Shown here one piece after another: positions 47,089-57,824 of a DNA stretch of 64,000 nt. Source of the stretch: Branchiostoma belcheri (Eukaryota; Chordata; Leptocardii; Amphioxiformes; Branchiostomatidae); assembly GCF_001625305.1 (NCBI RefSeq), contig NW_017803998.1:2509704-2573703 (forward strand), given 5' to 3'. Under the pieces are notes generated by a model that saw nothing but the letters and a program-made list of their open reading frames with translations, did not search any database and had not been told where the DNA came from. The translations under genes and the position numbers were made by a program. How positions within the stretch are numbered: the stretch's first letter is position 1; each line of letters starts with the position of its first letter.

Positions 47089-50000
47089 CTAGTTAAAAAA
47101 CAACAGCTTTCACTCAACTGATTTTAAGTGTTGTGAGTTCTTGTTGCAGATGATAAGTATATTATACTTTAAGTAGTGTGTTTTTAGTACTTACTATTAA
47201 GGTGTGGCTTGATGCCTTCTCTGCTTTCTCTTAATTATATAATGTCATTTGGCATTGCCACCATGGGGTACTAAGTACTTTCTGACCTTTGCATTAGTGC
47301 AACAGTTACTGTTACATGACATTGTCCATGTAGTTACTAAAACGCTTGTGTATTCTAAAGGTCCTGCAACAAAGAGGTACAAGCATGCACAATTTATAAT
47401 AATTGTCTCTATTATTAGTGTCACTTTACTTGCATAGATTACCAAAGTTGTTAGTGAATCATTTAGCATGCCCCTACATATACCTGTATATGAGAATGGT
47501 CTGCTGGGTGCTGATCCAGAAGGGCCTGTTCCATACCCAGATGACCAAGAGCTCCTTGAGAATGTTTTCTTCCTGGGTTTTCCCATCATCAGTTGTTCCA
47601 GTTCCCTGATGTCCAGTGAGACCAGTTCTGAGATCTCCGGTGGCACATCTTTTTCACCAGGTTCTTCAAAATCTGTAGTCTCTTTATTATCTATGGAATA
47701 TGAATGAATATCTAGGTAGGCATTATGCAAACCTCAGCAATGCATCCTACATGTATAGCCTCAAATACTGTGAACATGGGTGACCAGATTCTGCTGTATG
47801 TGAAAAATACATGCTTCATCATTGTGATTACATTATTAGACAGGGTTCAAAATACCCACTTTTGCACACAAGTCATATTTTCTGTGTGAGACTTGTGGGA
47901 AACGCCAGGTTGCCCGTTGCACAAGTCACCTTTTTTTTGCCTACAAAGTGGCTTCTGAAATAAACTATTCACCTTGGCTTAGGCTCAGACAGGATGCCAT
48001 CTGCTTTGTAACAGGCCAGTGAATGTATTTATCATTGTGGTAGAGGCTGTCATTTATAATAATAATCAAAACATTTTCCAATATTATTTATAATAATAAT
48101 CAAAACATTTCCCAATGTTGTCAACAAAGTTCATTTCTTTTAGATTTGAAGCACTTCCATTTCTTTTAGACAAGGAGCAATAAAACAACATTGTAACTCA
48201 ACATCTGCTTTGAGAAAAGCCATCAAGATTTAATAATAATGACCAATGTCCCTGAAGATAGGGGTGTTCTGTGAAATATTCCATTTTTTAAAGGTATACA
48301 TGTATTTGTTGTAAATTTTTTGAAAAAATGTAATACCAGTAGTCCGGTACATGTATTTCAAAAACACTCCTACAAACATATGTACATGTATACTGGGTCT
48401 TCAGAAGTGTCATCCATAAAATTAAGATTTTGTGGCCTAAAATAAAGACTGGTCCAGAACACCCACATGGCCCCAGGTTATAGGTATGACATAAATATTT
48501 CTAAATTCCTCACCACCATGGGAAATATCTGCTCCTCTCTGAAAGTCTTCCTCATCAACCTCAATGTGCACATGGAGCGGCATCCCTCCACATATCTCCA
48601 CCAACTCCTGGCTGATGTACTCCTCAGTCAGGATGGCTGACAGGGTCCCATCTCTACAAGCTGACACAAACTCTACCTGACTGTCTCTATGGTAGAACCT
48701 CAGTTTACAGAGAACACATCCCTCACATAGCTCCCTTATTTCAGCCTTTAACATGTGAAGTCTTTTCATTGTCTCTTTGAACCTTTGCTCATCATGCAGC
48801 ACAGTTCTTGTGAATAGCTCATTTATAATGTTTAAAAGGGTCCTCTTTCCTTCTTCACTAATTGTGTCATCTTTCACTTCAGACTTCAACTGTTTATACA
48901 TCTTCATTATTTCATTGAACACTGCCTCACTCTGTACATCTTCTGTGATCATAACTTCTAACTTACTGAGGAGAATTCTTTTTCCTACCAAGGAAATACT
49001 GTCTGCTACTGTTATAGACAGCTTAACTTGCTGATCTGAAAAAAAAAGACAAAGTTTTGCATGGATTCTTCAAGTTACGCTCCCATGGCAAGACTGTACT
49101 GATGTAGACTAATCAATGTGATGAGTCATGAAACATTTCCTGTTTTGNNNNNNNNNNNNNNNNNNNNNNNNNNNNNNNNNNNNNNNNNNNNNNNNNNNNN
49201 NNNNNNNNNNNNNNNNNNNNNNNNNNNNNNNNNNNNNNNNNNNNNNNNNNNNNNNNNNNNATATATATATATATAAAGATAAATCATTCAACAGTTACTA
49301 AAGTTTCTACCCCTTTTATTGTTTTTGTGCAAATGAAGGCAAAGGTTTCTTTGAACAATTCAAGTAATTTTTTTCTTTTCTGTCAAATGCAATGCCTTCC
49401 AGGCCTCGAAATACTGGCCCAAATTTGGAGCTGTACACCCAATATTTTTGCACCCAAATATTTTTGTAGGTTTAGGTAGGTAAAGTACAATATATTCTGA
49501 ACATCTAAGTGTCAGAAAAATAATAAAATCATTGTCATAGCACTTTTCTTTAGTAATGAAACATAAGTAGTTGTTGCTGACATTCTATTTATTTTGTCTT
49601 ATATGGCGCACCCAAAAAATGGTGCACCTATTCCTAAAAATGAATTTCGAGCCCTGCCTTAAATCTTACCAAACTTCAATGCTTTCCTGTCTTCGTTGGT
49701 GTCCTCAGCCTCATCTGTCTCTCTCTTTCTCTTCTGGACTTGTGCAGGCTGATGTGCCTCAGTACCTGAACATGGTCCAAATTTTCAACAAATTTATAAA
49801 ATGCAAGTTTAGATACAACTGATTTTTCAGATGTGTTTAAGGTAAAGGTACTTTTAGCTATTGTGGACTAAAAATAGAATTGACTTGCAGGTAAAAGAAA
49901 TCAACATGGCATAATTATTATGTTGCATAGCATAGACACTAAATCAGACAGTGGAACCTCAACTCACAGAGAACACATCCTTTACAGATCTTCCTTATTT

Positions 50001-53000
50001 AAGCTTTTAGTTTATCCAATCTTTGCATTGTGTTTATGAATCTTTCATGATTGTGCAACACCTCTGTTGCAGGATAGTCTCCTTTCCTTTCTCACTTATT
50101 CTCTCATCTTTTACAGTTTCTACCTCAGATTCTAACTGGCTGAATCTTTCCATTCTTTCATAGAATACATCAGTTTGTACATCTTTCTTAATCATGTCTT
50201 TTGGTTTATCAAGAAGAATTGTCTCACGCAGCAATATAGTGCTTTTTGTTCTTATAAACAGCTTAAATTTCTGATCTGTAAAAAAAGTAAAGTTAGGAAT
50301 TCAGAAAAAAAGGAAAATTAAGATGACAATATTCCATGTATAATAAAAAGTTGAAATTTAGCATTTTAAAATGTGTTCCAAGACACAATCTTTCCTGGTT
50401 AAAAGTAGCCTTTTCATATTACATGCATTAAGTTATGTAGTTGTCATTTAGCAATCAAGCTGTATTCCATGAATAGAACAGTTGTACAAAAGTTGATAAT
50501 ACATGATTGTATCTCACTAAATTAAGTAACATTACTGTTGCTACTCAGTCAATCAACTGCTACTTGGAAAAGATACTGAGGTTGCTGACTTACTGTCAAC
50601 TGATTTTTGATGTTTGTTTTGTTGACAAATGTTGCCATAAGTCTTACCTAGCTCCACAGATTCCCTGCTTCTGTTCTCATCTGTACATGTATCAAATTGA
50701 AAGAAAATGTAAATGAAGTTACAATTATTATTTATAGTAAACTTGATACTTGAATACAAGTCTACTTCAAAACTTTTAGTATAAGGATATAACAATGTGC
50801 TCACCTGTTTTTAAGGCTTTACTGCCCTCAGTCTCACCAATAGAGGCTGAACTTCTCTTTCTCTTCTGGGCTCTAGCAGGCTGAGTGACACCTGAATAAA
50901 CGTTCAACTTAATATTTTCTCTGACCTTGTTTATATGTCTCTCCCTATATATATATAACTTGGCACAAGAGTTTGTTAGATCATATTTCTGTTGTTTCTT
51001 TATTAATTTCAATATATTACACATCATGAAAAAGCTTGACTGTGTAAATTTCCTTTCATCCATTTAAAGAAATGGCAGAAGAAGAAACATGAGGAAAAAC
51101 AATTTGTCTTCAGTTTGTGAAGCCATAATTATTTTACAACATGGTGTATTCTGCATCATCATTCTCTGTACTAGCCCTCCTGTGGGTCAGATCTCCCTTT
51201 GGCCATACCACCCGTGGTCAGGGTGGTACCTCAGGTAATATACACTATGTTGTATATTTAAGTGCAGTCCTGCAATTACAGTCATGTCCAAGCCAGCCAC
51301 CCAGGGGACCAAAGAAAATGGTCACCTTAGACAGGTGGTCTCCTTGAAAAGGGTCACCTCACAACAGGCATAAATGGTTTCCAAGTCAATATGTTAGAAT
51401 GTCAAAATTAATGCTGTAAGCATCTTCAGTTCTGTGGTGAATGCATGTGGGGAGGGTGGCACTAAAATTTTTGGGACCAAGAAAATGCAGTCACCATGGC
51501 CAGGTGGCCAGCTTGAAGAGGTGGTCACCTTGGCAGGTTTGACTGTAATAGAAAATCAATGAAAGCAAAAGAGAGGTCTGTCAAATTTCCATGTTGGTCT
51601 GGTCTATACTATGACCCTCATTTCATAAGATATGAACTTCAACATAACAGATCTTGGCGACAAACACTACCTTTTACCTTACATACACTTTCATGGTTAA
51701 CCGTACCTTCCTCTGTCTCCTGACTTTGAACAACACTTTGTACCTGGACTGGAACAGGCTGCTCTTCAGCATTACCTGGATACAGATACAGTTGTGTTCA
51801 TAATCAATAGTATACAATGTAAAGTTGACTTGTACAACATACAACATGTATATCTGACTGTGTAGATGTTGGTTCATAAGAATGATGATAATTTGAAATT
51901 AAAGTTAAATCTGCTGTATGAATTTCTTAGCCTAGTGGGATGGGAATCTTTGAGAAGTCTATTTGTCAGCCAATAACAGTTTCTATTGACAAGTATAAAA
52001 ACCGATTTACCTGTATCTGTACAGGCTTTGATTAACTGCAGATGGAACTCTTCCCAGTACTTTGTGGACAGAAGTTGCTGCTTGCCCCTTGCTGCTGTTT
52101 TGAACTCTGCTTTGTTGTGTTTCAGCATTCTTTCAATGCTCTGAGCCAAGAGTTTGACAGTGGCACGTTCATCACTTCCATCCATGTCAACAACGGAATG
52201 ATGCAGTTCATCTACATGTTCATGGATGAAGTCTGCCAGTCCAGACTTGCTGGATACAAGAACAGGGACGCCTGCTGCGATGGCCTCCAGGCCGACCAGT
52301 CCAAACGGTTCAGCACGAGAAGGCATCAGGACCAGGTGAGCCTTCATCATCTCTTTACAGATGTCCTTCTGTGTGCCATAGGGGAGGAAGGTTACCTGTA
52401 AGTTTGCTGACTTACAGTGCTCTAGGATGGCCTTGGTTGCTTCAAAGTCATCTTTATTGAATCCTATGACATGCCACTTGATTTTGATCTTCTCTGCAAC
52501 AGTGCTCAGGGTTTCAGCAGTAAGATCATATCCCTTCAGCTTCTCCACACCCTTCACCCTTCCAATGGACAGGACCACCATTGTCTCCGTGTCCTTGTAT
52601 TCAACCTCTGCATCTTCAAAGATCTTAGAAGGTCTTGGAACAAACTTGACATGCTGGGGCCTCTTGCTGGCAGGTATAGCTCTGAACTGGTTCTCAAAGT
52701 GATCAAATATCTTGTTTCCAAGAGAGAAGACCACATCAGCCTCTTGTGCATCTTCAAGGATGGAGTCTTCCTTCTTCCCAATGCCCATGGCCTTCTCATC
52801 TCCCTTGTAGTACTCGGTGTCTTCTGGTATATCCTCAGTGAAGAGGATGACGTTTGCATGTGGGTATCGTTCTTTTTTAATCTTCACTGATGCCCTGCTT
52901 GTAACATCAGTATGACCCACAATACTCCTGACCATTCGGGGAAGATGTGGGTATTTGAGGTTGTGGTCAAAGGTCAGCCAGTCTAGTGTTGGATCAGTTC

Positions 53001-53842
53001 TGGAGTCATCTGGGTCAAGTTTAGGCAGTAACAGTTCCACTCCATCTTGTTGTGCATTCTGTATGTCCTCTTCTGTTGCATGTAAAACTGTACAGAACAC
53101 AGGTATGTCTGGTACATGTTCCTTGAGTGTTTTTCCCACTTGTTGGTCGAGGGAGGAGGCTTCACATTTAGATGCACTGTACTCATCATTGACTAACAAC
53201 ACAGCAGGCTGATCTGTGATAGAGAAGTGGGTTTCATTATAGATCCACCATGAAAGAAAGACTTGGTCTAAAAACCTCTTCAGAAGGGAAAATATTTTAA
53301 ATTTCTTTTGGTTTTGTCAAATATTTTAGGAGAAAAATGGAGTCTTTGCACACTGTGTTTTGTGTAGTTTTGTATACTGTGTTTTGTGGCCCACTGAATC
53401 CCTTAATACACTGTAGCTTAGCTGGCTCCAGTTAATGTGTGCAAATTAGGACTTTGACCTCAAAAACAACAGTTACAATAAACACTTCAGTTTTACATTT
53501 CTATTGCTATAAAATCATAAAATATTTACTGCTAAGTAGCTGTGGTCTGACATTGTTTCTGTCCATGATAAATAAATGGTGTTACCTTACTTCTGTATTC
53601 TACATAAACATGTCTGAGACTACTAAAATGATAACACCAACTTTTCCCAGACTGAGTGAACTTTCACCTCCATGCTACATTTTCTTTCATTTCATACTGT
53701 TGCTATAATTTCTGTTGTGGAAAATTCATCTCTATTGAACCATTGTTAAGCTGTATTCAGCCTTTTTGGTTTGGAAGCAAACAAAGAATTGCTTACCTTC
53801 TTTGTCAGAGTTAACATTGTCCAAACTTCTGGCGGCAGCCAT
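45512..53842 (-). CDS. Gene E: glycosyltransferase / TRADD-N / TPR protein
   Basis: Exons: 53797..53842, 52011..53213, 51707..51775, 50805..50891, 50648..50680, 49670..49765, 48514..49035, 47484..47690, 45512..47088. The sum is 3840 nt, giving 1279 aa, all phase 1, leaving out the broken TRADD-N remnant at 49951-50275. Overall closest to B, but the NLS exon and TRADD-N front are of the C/F type. An assembly gap lies in the intron at 49148-49260. Predicted cytosolic/nuclear adaptor/effector as for B. Confidence 0.83.
47484..47690 (-). CDS. GKPR linker exon, gene E (69 codons)
   Basis: The core reads LEQLMMGKPRKKTF, with one extra Met against all other copies (3-bp duplication ATG), then SSGYGTGPSGSAPSRPFSY as in gene B. 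Phase 1-1. Confidence 0.75.
48514..49035 (-). CDS. TRADD-N-like exon, gene E (174 codons)
   Basis: The front matches C/F (QVKLSITVADSIS, KLEVMITEDVQSEAVFNE) but the end (ADISHGG before donor GTG|gtgagg) matches gene B, so the exon itself is a hybrid. TRADD-N core intact: CVLCKLRFYHRDSQVEF. Confidence 0.78.
49148..49260. other. Assembly gap (113 N)
   Basis: Run of N beside an AT microsatellite, inside a gene E intron. Confidence 0.98.
49670..49765 (-). CDS. KRKR linker exon, C/F type, gene E (32 codons)
   Basis: TEAHQPAQVQKRKRETDEAE, phase 1-1. Second basic linker in gene E; the flanking introns also match C and F. Confidence 0.75.
49951..50275 (-). pseudogene. Truncated, broken TRADD-N exon (gene E remnant)
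   Basis: Good acceptor (ATTTTTTTTACAG|ATCAG) and a B-like start DQKFKLFIRTKS. A deletion after GKETIL loses the NIIN...FTR helix and shifts the frame to a stop at 50034. In the other frame RFINTMQRLDKLKA, a stop, and CKGCVLCELRFH can still be read. It ends abruptly at 49951, where C-type intron sequence begins. It cannot be coding as it stands. Confidence 0.8.
50648..50680 (-). CDS. Micro-exon, gene E (11 codons)
   Basis: Acceptor CATGTACAG|ATGAG, donor GAGCTAG|gtaag, phase 1-1: DENRSRESVEL. It resembles the end of the gene B exon 18349..18438 (DNNEHREL). Inclusion is uncertain because of its size. Confidence 0.5.
   Translation of the reverse strand: MRTEAGNLWS
50805..50891 (-). CDS. KRKR linker exon, gene E (29 codons)
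   Basis: GVTQPARAQKRKRSSASIGE, phase 1-1. Counterpart of gene B 18650..18745. Confidence 0.72.
51279..51545. mobile_element. Tc1/mariner-type MITE with TA duplication
   Basis: CAGTCATGTCCAAG at one end and CTTGGCAGGTTTGACTG at the other (inverted CAGTC... ends), flanked by TA (51277-51278 and 51546-51547). The same introns in B (~19255) and D (~38185) read GCAATTAAT without insertion. Confidence 0.75.
51707..51775 (-). CDS. EEQPV linker exon, gene E (23 codons)
   Basis: NAEEQPVPVQVQSVVQSQET; phase 1-1. Confidence 0.75.
52011..53213 (-). CDS. Glycosyltransferase exon, gene E (401 codons)
   Basis: Begins DQPAVLLVNDEYSASK. GHTDVTSRASVKI (~108), VVLSIGRVKGVEKLKGYD (~218), AEPFGLVGLEAIAAGVPVL (~300) and the closing STKYWEEFHLQ helix are all intact. 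GT-B/GT4-like; probably active on an unknown substrate. Confidence 0.88.
53797..53842 (-). CDS. Gene E start exon
   Basis: ATG at 53842 in ACAAAATGGCTGCCGCC; MAAARSLDNVNSDKE plus one base; donor GAAG|gtaag. Confidence 0.8.
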
Positions 53843-53880
53843 TTTGTCATCTTTGTGATGTTTGCCTGTACTGTGGCATT

Positions 53881-53936
53881 GGAATGCTGGGTAGGGCTAC
53901 TTGAGGGAAGTAAATATTTACTAGTCATGTGATCAC
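53881..53936 (-). promoter_or_regulatory. Shared proximal promoter motifs, gene E
   Basis: TACCCAGCATTCC (53893-53881, minus) and TCATGTGATCAC (53925-53936), in the arrangement seen in B and C. Confidence 0.4.
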
Positions 53937-54250
53937 AAGTTTACTAACCAGATAGCTGCACTCTGTGTGTTTGCTAAGTCAATATTATGGTCTCCAGATC
54001 TGTGTGCTCAGTAGTGTCCAGGCTTAAGTGAGAATTTCTCTTCACTTATTGTTATACCTACATGTATGAACATATAACAAGTAAATCTTTACAAAGTTAG
54101 TAATATTATATAAATAACAAACAGTGCAGTGTGCTCAAAATTAGCAAATTGTATTTTAACGGTTCCTCCTGCCTGATTTTGTCAGTGGTATATACATGTA
54201 CATGTATGTTTTTTGCAAGATATGTTCAACTTGATTTTCTTGGTCATCAA

Positions 54251-54314
54251 AAAAATCCAAACACAGCGAACAGTTTGTAAGATTCTTGCGAACTGGTCAC
54301 TATGTTTGGATTTT
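54251..54314. repeat. Imperfect hairpin upstream of gene E
   Basis: AAAATCCAAACA pairs with TGTTTGGATTTT; GTTTG pairs with CGAAC where gene B has GTTTA/TAAAC, so the pair next to the loop changed from A-T to G-C. Confidence 0.6.
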
Positions 54315-54654
54315 CTTGATCGTTGCCCCCACCCCCAACACACAGTGTTCTAAGCTGTTTGACAGTACTTGATGGTATGAATTTAGCTGTTCTTAACAAA
54401 AAAAAATGGATTCATGAATCCTGTTCCTGTGGGAAACCCCTTAACAGTGGAAGTTTTCAGATCATTTTCTTTGTGAAATGTTTGTTCTTGTACTTTCCCA
54501 TTTTTCAGAACAGTACGTCTCTCTCCTTAGTGCTGAAATGCCATTACATCACCATTGATGTATTGCTTACATAAAGATTAATGTAGCTATGTAGACTCAT
54601 GGAATGGTTTTCACATTGAGAAGTATGTTAACTATTTAGAGTCACTTTCAAGAT

Positions 54655-54813
54655 GTGTTTGTGTGTGTGTGTGTGTGTGTTTGGTGGGTGTATGCATGCA
54701 TGTGTGTGTACATATATGAGTTTACGTGTGTGTGTGTATGCACACATGTATATCATGTGTACACATGTTACTGTATGTATGTATGTATGGGTGCATGGGT
54801 GCATACATGTATT

Positions 54814-54844
<31 letters not shown>

Positions 54845-54850
54845 CTGTGT
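54655..54850. repeat. TG/TATG microsatellite
   Basis: Counterpart of 22435-22620, with different repeat numbers. Confidence 0.85.
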
Positions 54851-56252
54851 TCTTATACATGTATTTATTGCCTGGGGCAAGTTACTCCCATTCTATAAGT
54901 TATATGATACGCTTTTTCCTTAAATTAATGTAATGTTAGTTGCCATGAAAACATTTTTATAATGCCTCTACTGGTTTTTCTGACTTGAGTTTCAGCTGTT
55001 AGTCAGCTGGTACTAGGTAACCTGTCTGGAGTTACCACATGACTGTGTGTTTGTGTTATCTGTGCTCACACCTGTCCTCATTATTATTTAACGTCTTCCA
55101 TTCTTACCGTTAATTGTATACTGGAAAGTACAGTAGGAATGGTCATCAGTATAATGGACAGTACAACGGAGACATCTAGCGTACCATTTCATTCTAATTC
55201 ATTAGCCCTCAATGGTCACAACTTTTTAAAAAACACAAAGTAATAGCCATTTTATCATTGGGATAATATAAATATATGCTACTTTAACAGTAGTTAAAGT
55301 TATCCATGTTTAGGAGAGAACATAGGAGCTCTGTTCTCAGAATTGACAACAAATCTGGGGATATTCTTTGGGTGAAAATCAACAAAAGGACCTTTACTTA
55401 TAAGTTCCCAAAATGCCTGCATTAAGCTTAGATTTGTACTGCCCATGTCATAGTTTTGTTTGGTACTTTTTTCTAGTTGTTAGAGTACCCAACCCTGTCC
55501 TTGGTGCTGAAATAACATCGAATTTAAGATCAACGATATTGATAAATTTATCAACCATATTGATCAACTTGTCAATAAGAATTTCTATAATAAAAGGTAA
55601 ACAGACACCAATGGGAGACTCTGATGCAGTTTAGAGTGTAAATTATTGAAAATTTCATTGAATTCTAGAAAGAAATGTCAGATCTTGTTTAATACAGCAT
55701 GTGTGCTCTACTCTTTTCTAAAGCCATGTCATATCTCACTACATTGTAAGCAGCCAGGATCCAATTAATTTTGTTTTACATCTGTTTTTGTGTACCGTAA
55801 CCTCTTTTGTCAACCTTGATGATGAATATCAATATATGTCATCTTTTGACTTGTGGACTGGAGTTTCTTTTGTTTTATAATCAATTCTACATACATGTAG
55901 TACAGTGTCTGAATCTTGAGAATACCGTTTACCTTTTCTCTTTAACAGTATTGTTAAGGTCTATCCTGATGTGTTATTTACAACAAAGGTGAGGTAGTAT
56001 AGGTTCAACATGATATTGTGTCCCAGATACCACAGCAATACAGATAGCATTTACAATATGTACATATAAACAGCAAAATGCTGTTTCTGGTGACTTGTAA
56101 ATTTACTGCAAAATTAAAGCAGCTTCCATTTTTGAAATACCGTACTAGTAAATAGTATATTGACCTGTATATTGTCATTAAACAAGTTTAGTCATTTTAC
56201 TTTATACAGTTTTATTGTCTTGTACTGTAAAGTTGTTACCAGTTCTGTATTG

Positions 56253-57824
56253 TTACAGATTAGCCAGCTCCTTGGAAATGTCCTCCTGTTGCTGTTTGTT
56301 TCCTGTCTCCATGGCGATGGTCATTGCTGTTTTATAGTGAGATCTGGCCAGGTCCAGTTTACCCAGTGCCATGTAGGAATCAGCAATGTTTTGATGTGCT
56401 GTTATCTGTCCAGTCTTGTCTCCAGTCTCTTGTCTCATTCTTCAGGTACTTCTTGTTCCACTCCAAACTTTCCTCATGCTCCCCCATGTCATAATGGGCC
56501 AGTCCAAGTCTGTTGTAAGCATTCCCTTCGTCTTTCTTCCTCCCCAAGTCCCTGGCTAGTGCCAACATCTCTGTGTAGTACTTGTGTGATTCCTGTGGTT
56601 CATGTAGCTGTTTCCTGTGTAAATCACCCAGCTTACAGTAAATGTCCATCTGTTCAGTCTTGTTTCCTGTCTCCATGGCGATGGTCATTGCTGATTGATA
56701 GTGAGATCTGGCCAGGTCCAGTTTACCCAGTACCTTGTAGGAAGCAGCTAGACATTGATTTACTGTTATCTGTTGAGTCTTGTCTCCACTTTCTTGTCTC
56801 ATCTTCAGGTTCTTCTTGTACCACTCCAAACTTTCCTCATGCTCCCCCATGTCATAATGGGCCAGTCCAAGTCTGTTGTAAGCCAGCCCCTCCTCTTCCT
56901 TCCTCCCCAAGTCCCTGGCTAGTGCCAACATCTCTGTGTAGTACTTGTGTGATTCCTGTGGTTCATGTAGCTGTTCCCTGTGTAAATCACCCAGCTTACA
57001 GTGAATGTCCATCTGTTCAGTCTTGTTTCCTGTCTCCATGGCGATGGTCATTGCTGATTGATAGTGAGATCTGGCCAGGTCCAGTTTACCCAGTGCCTTG
57101 TAGGAAACAGCTATGTTTTTATGTGCTGTTATCTGTCCAATCTTGTCTCCACTTTCTTGGCTCATCTTCAGGTTCTTCTTGTTCCACTCCAAACTTTTTC
57201 CATGCTCCCCCATGTCATAATGGGCCAGTCCAAGTCTGTTGTAAGCCTGACTCTTCTTGTCCTTCCTCCCCAAGTCCCTGGCTAGTGCCAACATCTTTGT
57301 GTAGTACTTGTGTGATTCCTGTGGTTCATGTAGCTGTTCCCTGTGTAAATCACCCAGCTCACAGTAAATGTCCATCTGTTCAGTCTTGTTTCCTGTCTCC
57401 ATGGCAACAGCCAAGGCTGATTCATAGTTAATTTTTGCATCTAACACTTGACCTGACAGTGCTAATGATGAGGCCAGGTTTTTGTAAGCTACACAAATAT
57501 TAGTAAATCTTTCTAACTTAATTCTGTGGATACTTAATGCTCTCTCGTGGTATCTTATAGCCTCTTGTTGCTTACCTAACATACCATAGGTTAGACCAAG
57601 TCTGCTGTATGCCTTGGCTTGTTTTGTGTCTTCTGACAGTTCCTGAGAACACTGCAACATGTTCTGGTAATACTGCAGAGCTGACTGTAAGTTGTGTAGT
57701 TTTGTCCTGTAGAAATCTCCTATCTGACAGTACAGGTCAAACTGCTGCGACTTGTTTCTCTTTACTGCAGATGTGTTCAGTTCAGCAAGGATGAGATTCA
57801 AGTTGACTTGGGGATATTCATCCT
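56253..57824 (-). CDS. Gene F TPR terminal exon with +1 frameshift
   Basis: Acceptor TTCAG|AGGAT; unusual front EDEYPQVNLNLILAEL and a diverged second TPR (LGLTYGMLGKQQEAIRYHE). Three leading TPRs and three triplets. Around 56437-56442 the sequence reads CTCATTCTTCAGG where every paralogue has CTCATCTTCAGG, shifting the frame for the last 1.5 TPRs; the original frame resumes as MRQETGDKTGQITAHQ to SKELANL. Confidence 0.8.

Larger units (their letters stand above)
53843..56252. other. Intergenic region E-F
   Basis: Paralogous to 21593-24032 along its length: promoter motifs, hairpin (54251-54314), TG microsatellite (54655-54850), and the gene F 3' flank (55663-56250). No coding exon supported. 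Confidence 0.6.
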
